This document shows positions 1 to 8,451 of a DNA stretch of 43,132 bases, piece by piece. A program made the translations under genes and the position numbers. The notes beneath the pieces were generated by a model that was not told where the DNA came from, searched no databases, and was given only the letters and a program-made list of their open reading frames with translations. Position 1 is the first letter of the stretch. The number at the start of each line of letters is the position of its first letter. Source of the DNA: Muribaculaceae bacterium (lineage in GTDB: Bacteria > Bacteroidota > Bacteroidia > Bacteroidales > Muribaculaceae); assembly GCA_009775265.1 (NCBI GenBank), contig VSPG01000019.1, positions 1-43,132 of the forward strand, written 5' to 3'.

Positions 1-444
1 GAAGTGACCGTCAACCCGTCGCTGTTCCCCGTAGGAGAGAGCGACAACTCGAGCAAGCCTGTGACCGGACCCACAACCGTAGGCGGCTATACGCTGACCA
101 CCGACATGAACGGGGGAGCCACGGCTCCGTCGGTCAACACGTACAACGGCGTCGGCACGCTACGTCTGTATGCCGACAACACGCTGACAATCAAAGGCGC
201 GGCCATGTCGAAGATAGTCTTCACCCTGAACACGGCCACGGGGTCGAAGCGCTACACCACGTTCACTCCCAGCACAGGCAGCATAGTTCCCGCCCAGGCT
301 TCCGGCGACACGTCCATCACATGGGACGGAAACACCGGCGAAGTGAAGTTCACCGTCGGCCATGACGCCACGCTTGGAAGCGACGGAGCTTCCAAGCGCG
401 GACAGGTGCACATATCATCCATCGAAATAACACCCGCAGAATAA
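1..444 (+). CDS. C-terminal part of an exported beta-rich protein (5' truncated)
   Basis: The reading frame is open from the first base of the window and ends at TAA 442-444, so only the last 147 codons are present. The visible part is rich in Gly, Thr, Ser and Val with alternating hydrophobic stretches, as expected for an extracellular beta-sandwich module. It contains no catalytic motif I recognise and no type IX sorting signal. Such modules often end Bacteroidales secreted enzymes and adhesins, but the function cannot be named from this fragment. A perfect terminator hairpin follows 24 bp after the stop, so this is the last gene of its transcript. Confidence 0.7.
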   Translation, partial: EVTVNPSLFPVGESDNSSKPVTGPTTVGGYTLTTDMNGGATAPSVNTYNGVGTLRLYADNTLTIKGAAMSKIVFTLNTATGSKRYTTFTPSTGSIVPAQASGDTSITWDGNTGEVKFTVGHDATLGSDGASKRGQVHISSIEITPAE

Positions 445-468
445 GGTTCGAGGTTTTCCAATATTCAC

Positions 469-498
469 GAGGCAGCGCCATGGCGCTGCCTCTTTTTT
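469..498 (+). terminator. Rho-independent terminator
   Basis: A perfect 12-bp inverted repeat (469-480 with 481-492, arm GAGGCAGCGCCA) is followed directly by six T residues at 493-498. It ends the transcript of the truncated gene to the left and isolates the response regulator gene to the right. Confidence 0.9.
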
Positions 499-630
499 AT
501 GTCTCCGAAACAAATCTTCAAAGGAACGGATACATCGCACCGCTTTTTGAAATATCATCCGAAAATGCAAATCTGAATAAAAATTCGGTTACAAGTCTGT
601 TAAAAGCGAGCGCATGTCGGCGCTTTTGCC

Positions 631-638
631 TATATTTG
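631..638 (+). promoter_or_regulatory. Possible -7 box for the response regulator gene
   Basis: TATATTTG fits the Bacteroidetes -7 consensus TAnnTTTG and lies 31 bp upstream of the GTG start at 670. I see no TTTG at the -33 distance. Just upstream, a short inverted repeat (AAAAGCG at 602-608, CGCTTTT at 621-627) overlaps the expected promoter region and could be an operator. The rest of 499-669 is AT-rich and holds nothing else I can support. Confidence 0.4.
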
Positions 639-669
639 TCATGAATATAACGATAAAGCAGTTTCAAGA

Positions 670-1371
670 GTGGCCAATTCATCAGCATTAGGCAAGATTC
701 TCGTTGTCGACAACGACGAACACATCACCGAACTTCTGCGCTGCAACCTCCGCGCGGAAGGCTATGACGTGTCGTCCCATGCCGATGCCTGCACGGCCAT
801 GAAACTCGATTTGAGCGACACGCATGTGGTAATTGTCGACGCTTTCGGCCCAAATGGCGGCACCGCTCTGCTGAACGAACTTGCCACAAGCCCCGAAACG
901 GCTCACATCGGCATCATCGTATGCTCGTCCGGGCGCCATCCGGGCGAGGCCATCAGCGCTCTCGACGCAGGAGCCGACGATTACATCTCCAAGCCGTTCT
1001 CCCTGCGCGAAATGATAGCGCGCGTCCGCGCCGTGATGCGCCGCAGGCGTCCTGCCGCATTGGCTTCGGCGAGCGCATCGGCCACGTTCGGCCCGCTTAA
1101 CGTCAACTACAGCGCGCGCACCGCCACTCTGCACGGACGACTGCTCAGCCTCACACCCACCGAGTATGCCATACTGGCCATGCTGCTTAAAAACCGCGAC
1201 CGGCACCTTTCGCGTCTCGAAATATTCCGTCATGTGTGGAACAGCCCCGGCGCGGGCAGCAACGAACGCGTGGTCGACACCAACATCAGCCGCCTGCGAC
1301 GCAAGCTCGAAGACCTCGGCCCTGCCATAGAGAACCATTACGGCAGCGGCTACATAATGGTGGAGCAGTAG
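670..1371 (+). CDS. OmpR/PhoB-type response regulator
   Basis: A 233-residue DNA-binding response regulator. Residues about 9-120 form the receiver domain: acidic pocket D14 and D16, phosphoacceptor D57 (VIVDAF), and K108 in YISKPF. Residues about 135-230 form the winged-helix DNA-binding domain, ending in the typical VVDTNISRLRRKLE and GYIMVE segments. The position usually held by the Thr/Ser switch reads C85-S86-S87. The start is GTG at 670, because the in-frame sequence upstream has no ATG; an ATG at 641 is out of frame and stops early. No histidine kinase gene is adjacent, so it is an orphan regulator or its kinase lies elsewhere. It resembles Bacteroides RprY in size, but identity with it cannot be shown from here. 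Confidence 0.9.
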   Translation: MANSSALGKILVVDNDEHITELLRCNLRAEGYDVSSHADACTAMKLDLSDTHVVIVDAFGPNGGTALLNELATSPETAHIGIIVCSSGRHPGEAISALDAGADDYISKPFSLREMIARVRAVMRRRRPAALASASASATFGPLNVNYSARTATLHGRLLSLTPTEYAILAMLLKNRDRHLSRLEIFRHVWNSPGAGSNERVVDTNISRLRRKLEDLGPAIENHYGSGYIMVEQ

Positions 1372-1435
1372 CAGCCGGCCGGTGCTGTAGCGGTATCTCT
1401 GCGGCAGATGTGCTCTCATTACGGATTTTTTTCAC

Positions 1436-1443
1436 TAATTTTG
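1436..1443 (+). promoter_or_regulatory. -7 box of the menA promoter
   Basis: TAATTTTG matches TAnnTTTG. It lies 59 bp before the menA start at 1503 and downstream of the response regulator stop. No convincing -33 TTTG is visible. Confidence 0.5.
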
Positions 1444-1502
1444 CGTGCGCGGCCGGGAGTGTCGCGCATAGAGGGCGTTTAACAAATACCCTTTTGTTGA
1501 TT

Positions 1503-2378
1503 ATGAAAAGTATTAAATACTGGATAGAGGCCATGCGCCTGCGCACACTGCCTGTGTCGGTGGCCGGAGTGGTGGCGGCATGCGGCTATGCGCTGCTCGA
1601 CGGCACGTTCCGCGCCGCACCGGCAGCAATATGCCTCACATTCGCCGTGCTCGCGCAGATAGCGAGCAATTTTGCCAACGAATATTACGACTACACAGCC
1701 GGGCTCGACCGCGCCGGACGCGAAGGACCGCGCCGTGGCGTCACGGAAGGCGACATCACCCCGCAGGCGATGCTGCGCGCCACGTATGCGGCTCTCGGAG
1801 CCGCATGCCTCACGGGACTGTCGCTTGTGGCATGGGGCGGATGGTGGCTCATAATCGCCGGGGTGTTCATAGCCCTCGGAGCGCTTGCCTACAGTGCCGG
1901 GCCGTACCCGCTGTCGCGCCACGGCTGGGGAGAAGTGGCCGTGGTTGTTTTCTTCGGCGTGGTGCCTGTGTGCCTGTGCTATTATGTGCAGGCAGGCGCA
2001 TGCGGCATGACCGTGGCCATGGGTTCGGTGGCCGTGGGGCTGATGGGGGCCAACGTCCTTATCGTGAACAACTACCGCGATTGCGCCGACGACTGCGCCG
2101 TCGGCAAGCGTACGCTTGCCGTGCGCTGCGGATGCCGCGCGGTGCGCGCGCTGTATCTTGTCAACGGCATTGCCGCAGTGGGTCTGACCGTCGGCGTGTG
2201 GCGCGGGATGCCCGCCGCAGCCCGTATAGTGCCTCTGGCCTATCTCGGCCTGCATGTGGCGCTATGGCGTGCGCTCGGCCGCCGCAGCGGCCGGGCCATC
2301 AACCCCCTGCTCGGCCTCACCGCATGCGCCATGCTGGCCTATGCGGCGGCTTTCGCCGTCTGTGCGGCCTTGGTTTGA
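1503..2378 (+). CDS. menA: 1,4-dihydroxy-2-naphthoate polyprenyltransferase
   Basis: MenA prenylates 1,4-dihydroxy-2-naphthoate to give demethylmenaquinone, the membrane step of menaquinone synthesis. The 291-residue protein is a multi-spanning UbiA-superfamily protein. The first Asp-rich site is seen at residues 56-69 (NFANEYYDYTAGLD) and the second at 189-204 (NNYRDCADD...GKRT), both diagnostic of MenA within the family. The frame is open further upstream, but the start at 1503 gives the normal amphipathic N-terminus ending in MRLRTLP, and it lies just downstream of a promoter. ribE begins 31 bp after the stop and is probably co-transcribed; the pairing of quinone and flavin synthesis may be only convenient. 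Confidence 0.93.
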   Translation: MKSIKYWIEAMRLRTLPVSVAGVVAACGYALLDGTFRAAPAAICLTFAVLAQIASNFANEYYDYTAGLDRAGREGPRRGVTEGDITPQAMLRATYAALGAACLTGLSLVAWGGWWLIIAGVFIALGALAYSAGPYPLSRHGWGEVAVVVFFGVVPVCLCYYVQAGACGMTVAMGSVAVGLMGANVLIVNNYRDCADDCAVGKRTLAVRCGCRAVRALYLVNGIAAVGLTVGVWRGMPAAARIVPLAYLGLHVALWRALGRRSGRAINPLLGLTACAMLAYAAAFAVCAALV

Positions 2379-2409
2379 ACAAACGTAAACACTCTAAAAT
2401 CCCTTCAAT

Positions 2410-3021
2410 ATGTTTTCAGGAATAGTAGAAGAAGCGGCCACGGTGGTGGCTGCCGTACGCGAAGGCGGCAACCTGCAGCTCACTGTGCGTTGCAGTTTCG
2501 CCAACGAACTCAAGATAGACCAGTCGGTGGCACACAATGGCGTGTGCCTGACAGTGGTGGCGCTGAATCCCGACGGCACGTACACAGTCACTGCCATACA
2601 GGAAACGCTCGACCGCTCCAACCTCGGCCTGCTGCATGAGGGAGACCTTGTGAACCTCGAGCGCTCCATGCTCATGAACGGACGCCTCGACGGACATATC
2701 GTGCAAGGGCATGTCGACACCACCGCCGTGTGCACGGAAGTGGAGGAAGTGGACGGCAGCCGCTATTTCAAGTTCGAGTACGAAGTATCGCCGGAAATGG
2801 CCGCCAAAGGCTACATGACGGTAGAAAAAGGCTCGGTGACGGTGAACGGCGTGAGCCTCACGGTGTGCGACAGCGAACTGCGCTCGTTCCGCGTGGCCAT
2901 CATCCCCTATACGCTCGAGCACACCAACTTCTGCCGCATTGAGCCCGGAACGCGTGTCAACCTCGAGTTCGACATCATAGGCAAATACCTCGCCCGCCTG
3001 CAGGAAGTGGCCAGCCGGTAA
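2410..3021 (+). CDS. ribE: Riboflavin synthase, alpha subunit type
   Basis: Converts two 6,7-dimethyl-8-ribityllumazine molecules to riboflavin plus the pyrimidinedione. The 203-residue protein has two tandem lumazine-binding barrels: the first opens with the signature MFSGIVEE, and the second begins near residue 98 with HIVQGHVD and continues through KGSVTVNGVSLTV (about 140). The length is normal for the family. The partner enzyme, lumazine synthase (ribH), is about 25 kb away at 27618-28109, so the pathway is split between two operons. A strong hairpin follows the stop. Confidence 0.95.
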   Translation: MFSGIVEEAATVVAAVREGGNLQLTVRCSFANELKIDQSVAHNGVCLTVVALNPDGTYTVTAIQETLDRSNLGLLHEGDLVNLERSMLMNGRLDGHIVQGHVDTTAVCTEVEEVDGSRYFKFEYEVSPEMAAKGYMTVEKGSVTVNGVSLTVCDSELRSFRVAIIPYTLEHTNFCRIEPGTRVNLEFDIIGKYLARLQEVASR

Positions 3022-3050
3022 ACGTGCCGCATCATGCGGCGAACGATTAA

Positions 3051-3080
3051 GGGGGCGCCATACGGCGCCCCCTCGCTTTT
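3051..3080. terminator. Hairpin terminator between convergent genes
   Basis: GGGGGCGCC (3051-3059) pairs with GGCGCCCCC (3064-3072) around a 4-nt loop, and TCGCTTTT follows on the plus strand. It separates ribE (+) from the antiporter gene (-), whose stop codon is at 3079-3081. The plus-strand T-tract is better than the minus one. A smaller hairpin, GCCGCA/TGCGGC, lies at 3026-3040. Confidence 0.75.
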
Positions 3081-5187
3081 ATCTGTTGCTGAAGATTCGT
3101 CGCACGAAGCGTCGCATGCGTCTCGGCAGCGCCGACGGCGAGGAGCCGGCATCGGACGACATGGGGTCGACAAACGAGGTCAGGGCCGGCGCTTCACCGA
3201 ACTGTTCGGGATAGATTACCATCAGGTTGTTTCCTCCGAAATATCGCTGCAGGAACTCCGGGAGATGCACCATGTCGGAATCGTGGCTGACAGAATTGGC
3301 GCGCGCGCCTATCACCACGAAAAGGTCGTCGTCGAGCACACGTCCGGCCATGGGAATGAAATCGTCCCATGTCTCGGCGGTGCGGAACTCGCAGCGCACA
3401 CCGTAATTGGCCTGGTACAGCACGCCGCGTATCAGCGGCTGCACGGCTCCGGGACAGCAGAATATTATACGGCATCCGAGCTGGTGGGTGAGACGCGCCA
3501 GGCATCGCACCCAGCGGCTGAACCCCGTCTCGTACTGCGCTCCGGCCGGCACTCGCACCACAATGCGCGTGAGCGTGTTCGGCGGGATGTAGCAGCGCGG
3601 TATTATCACCATGCGGTTGGTGGCGCGGAGCAGCTGGTCCACTTTCGAACCGAAAAACGTGTCGATGACACCCGCACGGCGGTGCATGCCCAGTATCACT
3701 TCCGATATGTCGCGCTCCTCTATCACGTTCACCATGCCCGTGATGGCATTGAGGTCGTAGCGCTCCAGCGGCTGCACGCGCTCGTCCATGGCCGAACCTG
3801 CGCGGCAGGCCGAATCGAGAGCGTAACGCGACACGCGACGTGCCTGCGGAGAGTTTTCGGCGCGTACGTGCAGAGCGTAGAAATCGTGTGTGCCCCGGTC
3901 GTTGCGCATCAGCACGGCCATCTCCACGAGCGAGGGCGCCGTGAGCGGGTTCGCCACCGGGATGAGCGTGCGGTTGTGGCGCTGCGGGCGCTCTGCGTCG
4001 TCCTCCTCCTCGAGCATGGCTATCTTCACCCTGGCAGCCGCCCGGCCTGTAATCATGGGCGCTATGGCGCATGTGACGAGTATCACCAGCACGGTGCTGT
4101 TGAGCACGCGCACATCAAGCAGCCCCATGTTGTAGCCCACGGTGACTACGGCCAATGCAACTGCCGTGTGTGCGCACGTGAGACCGAACAGCACCTCGCG
4201 GCCTGCAGCGCGGTAGCCGTTGACTTTCTGCGCTATAAGCGCCGGGAGCCATTTGCCTGCAATGGCCACGGAGAGCATGACGGCGCTTACGGCAAGGGTG
4301 TCGGCGTTGAAAATCACGCGCACGTTTATCATCATACCGACGCCTATCAGGAAATAGGGTATGAAAAGGGCATTGCCCACAAATTCTATGGAACTCATGA
4401 GCGGCGAGGCCGACGGCACATAGCGGTTAAGCACAAGCCCGGCGGCGAACGCCCCAAGCACGGCTTCCAGACCTATGAGCTGCGCGCTCCATGCGCTTAG
4501 GAACACCATAACCATCACGAACACGTACTGAATCACCTTGTCGCCGTGGCTTTTGAAGAAGCGGCGTGTAAGGCGCGGCACACAATAGAGCATGGCCGCG
4601 GCCCAAAGCAGGAGTTTGGCAAGCAGCCACAGCATGGCGAGCACGCTGAACGTGCCGTCGCGCGCCACGCTCACCACTGCCGCGAGCACGAACAGCGCGC
4701 CCACCACGGCGATAATGGTGCCTACGATGGCAACAAGCACCGGCGCGGCCTTGGTGATGCCGAAGCGGGCGGCCACGGGATAGGAAATGAGAGTGTGAGA
4801 GGCGTACATGGCGCCGAGCAGAAGCGAGGTAGTCCAGTCGAGATGCAGCAGGAACACCGAGCTGAGCACGCCGAGCACAAGCGGAATCACAAGCGTGAGC
4901 ACGCCGAAAAGCATGCCTCGGCGGAGGTTGAGCCGCAGATGGTACATGTCTATCTCCAGCCCCGCAAGGAACATGAGGTAGAGCAGACCCACCTGCCCGA
5001 AAATGGCGAAGCTCGAATCGTTGTCGAGCACATTGAAGCCATAGGGACCCACTACCACGCCGGCCACTATCATGCCCACGATGTGCGGAACCTTAAGCCT
5101 CGCGAACAGCAACGGCGCCAGCAGGATGATGACGAGCACCACCGAGAATATGGCTACGGGCTGTGTGACGAGAGGCGAGGGAGGCAT
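3079..5187 (-). CDS. Kef/CPA2-type cation:proton antiporter with C-terminal soluble domain
   Basis: A 702-residue protein. Residues about 1-390 form 11-13 hydrophobic helices of the monovalent cation:proton antiporter-2 fold, with conserved GLLYLMFLAGLEID near 70-80 and the discontinuous helix region GAMYASHTLISYP. Residues about 400-660 are soluble and look like two degenerate universal-stress-protein-type domains, the usual regulatory tail in Bacteroidetes homologues. The last 30 residues are Arg-rich and probably disordered. It should exchange Na+ or K+ for H+ at the inner membrane; the ion cannot be told from the sequence. The start is 43 bp downstream of asd on the same strand, so the two may share a transcript. 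Confidence 0.88.
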   Translation of the reverse strand: MPPSPLVTQPVAIFSVVLVIILLAPLLFARLKVPHIVGMIVAGVVVGPYGFNVLDNDSSFAIFGQVGLLYLMFLAGLEIDMYHLRLNLRRGMLFGVLTLVIPLVLGVLSSVFLLHLDWTTSLLLGAMYASHTLISYPVAARFGITKAAPVLVAIVGTIIAVVGALFVLAAVVSVARDGTFSVLAMLWLLAKLLLWAAAMLYCVPRLTRRFFKSHGDKVIQYVFVMVMVFLSAWSAQLIGLEAVLGAFAAGLVLNRYVPSASPLMSSIEFVGNALFIPYFLIGVGMMINVRVIFNADTLAVSAVMLSVAIAGKWLPALIAQKVNGYRAAGREVLFGLTCAHTAVALAVVTVGYNMGLLDVRVLNSTVLVILVTCAIAPMITGRAAARVKIAMLEEEDDAERPQRHNRTLIPVANPLTAPSLVEMAVLMRNDRGTHDFYALHVRAENSPQARRVSRYALDSACRAGSAMDERVQPLERYDLNAITGMVNVIEERDISEVILGMHRRAGVIDTFFGSKVDQLLRATNRMVIIPRCYIPPNTLTRIVVRVPAGAQYETGFSRWVRCLARLTHQLGCRIIFCCPGAVQPLIRGVLYQANYGVRCEFRTAETWDDFIPMAGRVLDDDLFVVIGARANSVSHDSDMVHLPEFLQRYFGGNNLMVIYPEQFGEAPALTSFVDPMSSDAGSSPSALPRRMRRFVRRIFSNR

Positions 5188-5230
5188 GGGGGCGAGTCTG
5201 CTGAACAGGCGTTTGTAAAAAAAAGATGAT

Positions 5231-6223
5231 TTACCGGTGGTCCATCACGTAGCGGGCAATCTGCACGGCATTGAGGGCGGCACCTTTCTTTATCTGGTCG
5301 GCCACGCACCAGTAGGCGAGGCCGCATGGGTCGGCAAGGTCGGCACGCACGCGCCCGATGAACACCGGGTCGGTGCCTGCGGCATGCAGCGGCATGGGAT
5401 AGCCGTCGTCCACCACTTCCACGCCCGGCGCGGAGCGCCATGCGCGTAGCGCGCGTTCCACACCCACGGGCTCGGCCGTAGAAGCCCATATGGCCTCGCT
5501 GTGTGCGCGCATCACGGGCACACGCACGCAAGTGGCACTCACTTCGAGGGAGGGCGCATGCATTATCTTCTTTGTCTCGAAGTGCATTTTCATCTCCTCC
5601 TTGGTGTAGTCGTTGTCCTGAAACACGTCGATGTGCGGAATCACATTGTCGGCAAGCTGATGTGCAAAGCGTTCCACTCGCGGTTTTTCGCCGGACGCTA
5701 TGGCGCGGTGCTGGTCGGACAGTTCCTGCATGGCAGGCAGTCCGGCTCCGCTGGCAGCCTGATAGGTAGCCACATGCACGCGGCGCAGCGGCGACATGTC
5801 GTTGATGGGCTTGAGTGTCACCACCATCTGTATGGTGGTGCAGTTGGGGTTGGCTATTATGCCGCGCGGAGCATGGAGCGCATCGTCGCCGTTCACTTCC
5901 GGCACCACGAGGGGCACATCGTCGTGCATACGGAACGCGCTGCTGTTGTCAATCATAATAGCTCCGTGGCGCGTGATGGTGTCGGCGAACTGTTCCGACA
6001 CGCCTGCGCCTGCGCTTACAAAAGCGAAGTCCACGCCGCGGAATGCGTCGCCTTCCTCCAGTGCCTCCACCGCGACCTCACGGCCTCGGAAGCAGTAGCG
6101 TGTGCCCGCGCTGGCTGCACGGCCGAACAGCCGCAGGGTGTCCACGGGGAAATTCTGCTCGTCGAGCACCTTTAAAAGTTCCTGACCGACAGCGCCGCCG
6201 GCTCCAACGATAGCAATATTCAT
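5231..6223 (-). CDS. asd: Aspartate-semialdehyde dehydrogenase
   Basis: Reduces aspartyl-4-phosphate to aspartate semialdehyde with NADPH, the branch point to lysine/diaminopimelate, threonine and methionine. The 330-residue protein starts with the nucleotide-binding GAGGAVGQ (residues 7-14); the catalytic Cys128 is in NPNCTT; the substrate-binding segment QAASGAG and the conserved VRVPVMRAHSE follow. The frame is open for 21 more codons upstream, but ATG at 6223 places the Rossmann beta strand at residue 2, as in the family, and the longer version would run over the promoter-like sequence. Confidence 0.95.
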   Translation of the reverse strand: MNIAIVGAGGAVGQELLKVLDEQNFPVDTLRLFGRAASAGTRYCFRGREVAVEALEEGDAFRGVDFAFVSAGAGVSEQFADTITRHGAIMIDNSSAFRMHDDVPLVVPEVNGDDALHAPRGIIANPNCTTIQMVVTLKPINDMSPLRRVHVATYQAASGAGLPAMQELSDQHRAIASGEKPRVERFAHQLADNVIPHIDVFQDNDYTKEEMKMHFETKKIMHAPSLEVSATCVRVPVMRAHSEAIWASTAEPVGVERALRAWRSAPGVEVVDDGYPMPLHAAGTDPVFIGRVRADLADPCGLAYWCVADQIKKGAALNAVQIARYVMDHR

Positions 6224-6244
6224 TAGGCAAATATATTTGAACTG

Positions 6245-6252
6245 CAAAATTA
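6245..6252 (-). promoter_or_regulatory. -7 box of the asd promoter
   Basis: On the minus strand this reads TAATTTTG (TAnnTTTG), about 22 bp before the asd start. A second match, TATATTTG at 6228-6235, is too close to the start codon to serve unless the mRNA is leaderless. Confidence 0.5.
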
Positions 6253-6286
6253 CAAAAAATACAGAAAACGCGTGCCGTAAGGACAC

Positions 6287-6390
6287 AAAAAAAGGGTAAG
6301 CTATCTACATCGCGACGCTCAACCCGATACCCTTGCTTCGGTCAAGACCTGGGGGAATTCTCGGGGAGCTGTCCGTGCAGGACTTACCCT
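6287..6390 (-). ncRNA. ffs: Signal recognition particle RNA, small bacterial type
   Basis: The minus strand encodes an RNA of about 104 nt. Its ends pair as AGGGTAAG (6390-6383) with CTTACCC(T) (6300-6293), and a run of seven T ends it. The middle shows SRP domain IV: CCCGA pairs with TCGGG, CCC with GGG, the apical stem-loop GGTCTTGACC (CUUG tetraloop) follows, and the GAAGCA element of the symmetric loop that binds Ffh comes after it. Bacterial 4.5S RNAs have this layout. The expected 5' end coincides with the position predicted from its promoter. There is no Alu domain. Confidence 0.9.
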
Positions 6391-6394
6391 GCTG

Positions 6395-6426
6395 CAAAGG
6401 TACGCACGTTTTCTGACTCTCGCAAA
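6395..6426 (-). promoter_or_regulatory. Complete sigma-ABfr promoter of ffs
   Basis: Reading the minus strand: -33 TTTG (6426-6423), a 20-nt spacer, then -7 TACCTTTG (6402-6395). The predicted transcription start falls at about 6390, the first paired base of the RNA. The remaining intergenic stretch 6427-6557 shows no feature. Confidence 0.85.
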
Positions 6427-6557
6427 TTTTTCCGCGATTTTGTTTTCGGCAGGATTGCAGGCTTATCAGAAAGACGACAATGCGAGGGCGCATAGCGCCA
6501 GGCAGCCGCCATAGTGGTCGCCGGGAGCTACGCGCCCGTTTTCAGTACTTGTTTGTG

Positions 6558-8378
6558 CTACGCCATGTGGCGGCGGAACTGTTCGCGGATGGAGTCGACT
6601 ACGTTTATGATATAGTCGCCGGTGCGTTCGAGGTCCGATATTATGTCCATATAGTAGATACCGGCCTGATAGCTGTAGCGCTTGGAATTGATATTCTCGG
6701 GATTGGCCGTGCGCAGCGCGTTGCGCATGTTGTTGATTTCGCGCTCCTTGTTGTAGCTCTGTATGAGTTCTTTTTCGCTGATGTTCTCAACGTTCTCAAG
6801 CTCGGCAAGCATAAGGTGCATAGCCTCCTTCACATACACGTACAGGCTGTCCACGTTGTCGTAGATTTCTTTTGTGAATTCGGCTCCGCTCTGTGTTTTG
6901 CGCAGCAGTATCTTGCCGATGCCGAGACAGCTGTCGGCTATGCTCTCGATTTCGCTGATGATGCCGAGCATGGCGGCCACGCGCAGTTTGCCTTCGTTGG
7001 AGAGACGTCCTTCCGAGCAGCGGTAGAGATAATTGGCGATTTCCAGCTCCATGCGGTCGCTGATGTCCTCGTATTTCTCGAGGCGCGACAGCAGCCGGTT
7101 GAATTCCTCTCCTCCCTCCTCGGTGTGTATAAGCTGCTGCCCCATGTCGACCATGCGACCCACGCGCTGGGCGTACACCACGATTTCCTTCTCCGCCTGG
7201 GCGAGATTCAGTTCGGATGCGCCCACAAGTCCGCCTTTGATGAACTTAAGGTTGAACTCCTCGTCCTCCTTGTGCGCGTTGGGCACAAGACGCTTCACTA
7301 TCTTCACATACAGCCCGGTGAGCCATATCATGATGCTGACATTGACGAGGTTGAAGATGGTGTGGAACATCGACAGTCCGAACGACACGCTGAGCTGCAG
7401 CGTGGCTATGCGCGTGAGCACATCGTGGCCGGCCGGCAATGAATTGTCGAAAAGGTGGTTGTATTGCTCGGGATTGCTTTGTTCAAGTCCGTTGACAAAG
7501 GTGTATAGCTCATTGGGATTGCCCATGCCGAGGCGCTCGGTCACCCATGCGTTGAAATCGGCGAACGGAATGAAACAGCACAAACACCACAGCGTGCCGA
7601 GCAGGTTGAACAGCAGATGCCCCATGGCCGCGCGCTTGGCGGCCACATTTCCGCTCATGGACGCGAGCAATGGAGATATGGTAGTGCCTATATTGCTGCC
7701 GAGCACAAGGGCGCAGGCCAGGTCGAACGTAATCCATCCTTTGCTGCACATGATAAGTGTGATGGCAAACATGGCAGACGACGACTGTATCACCATCGTC
7801 ACCACTATGCCCACAAGCGTGAACAGCAGCACCGACGCTATGCCCATCGACGAATACTCCTTCAGGACGGCGAACATTTCGGGATTGCTCTGCAAGTCGG
7901 GCACATAGGTGCTTATCATGTCAAGGCCCATGAACAGGAACGCAAAGCCTATCAGGAATTCGCCGCAGCTGCGCGTGCGGCTTTTCTTCATGAACAGCAG
8001 CACCACCGCAAAGGCTATGAGCGGCAGCACCATCACCGACACGTTCACTTTGAAGCCGAAAATGGAGATAATCCAAGCAGTAAACGTAGTGCCGACATTG
8101 GCGCCCATTATTACAGCCATGGACTGTCCGAGGGTCATCAGACCCGCATTGACGAAACTCACCACCATCACCGTCGATGCCGACGAACTCTGGATGAGCG
8201 CTGTTATGACGATGCCCGTGAGCAAACCCGAGAATCGGTTGCGTGTCATGGCTCCGAGAATGTTGCGCAGGCGGTCGCCGGCGGCTTTCTGAAGGCCTTC
8301 GCTCATCACTTTCATGCCGTACAGGAAAAGGCCGACGGCGCCGAGTAGGCCAAGGAAGTCTAAGAGGCTGTAGTCCAT
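6558..8378 (-). CDS. Na+/phosphate cotransporter family protein with PhoU-like C-terminus
   Basis: A 606-residue inner-membrane protein of the NptA/YjbB family. The two inverted transport repeats are visible: QSSSAS at 63-68 with GANVGTT at 92-98, and QSSSAM at 198-203 with GSNIGTT at 227-233. Residues about 350-600 are helical and soluble with a PhoU-like four-helix pattern. Family members take up or export phosphate with Na+. No pho-type regulator or pst genes are adjacent. The start ATG at 8378 opens directly into the first hydrophobic helix, as in homologues. Confidence 0.92.
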   Translation of the reverse strand: MDYSLLDFLGLLGAVGLFLYGMKVMSEGLQKAAGDRLRNILGAMTRNRFSGLLTGIVITALIQSSSASTVMVVSFVNAGLMTLGQSMAVIMGANVGTTFTAWIISIFGFKVNVSVMVLPLIAFAVVLLFMKKSRTRSCGEFLIGFAFLFMGLDMISTYVPDLQSNPEMFAVLKEYSSMGIASVLLFTLVGIVVTMVIQSSSAMFAITLIMCSKGWITFDLACALVLGSNIGTTISPLLASMSGNVAAKRAAMGHLLFNLLGTLWCLCCFIPFADFNAWVTERLGMGNPNELYTFVNGLEQSNPEQYNHLFDNSLPAGHDVLTRIATLQLSVSFGLSMFHTIFNLVNVSIMIWLTGLYVKIVKRLVPNAHKEDEEFNLKFIKGGLVGASELNLAQAEKEIVVYAQRVGRMVDMGQQLIHTEEGGEEFNRLLSRLEKYEDISDRMELEIANYLYRCSEGRLSNEGKLRVAAMLGIISEIESIADSCLGIGKILLRKTQSGAEFTKEIYDNVDSLYVYVKEAMHLMLAELENVENISEKELIQSYNKEREINNMRNALRTANPENINSKRYSYQAGIYYMDIISDLERTGDYIINVVDSIREQFRRHMA

Positions 8379-8451
8379 CTTTTGCTTATGAGGTAATTGT
8401 ATTACGAAATATATGTATTTACACTATACAGGATTTTTTGCTTCAGGGCGC

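Noticed and set aside
1236..1502. A longer N-terminus for MenA beginning inside the response regulator gene
   Set aside because: The extra residues are Arg/Gln-rich shadow translation of the regulator, and the promoter box at 1436 lies inside them.
3034..4500. A 488-codon open frame opposite the antiporter gene
   Set aside because: Low-complexity His/Arg composition and antisense to a conserved membrane protein.
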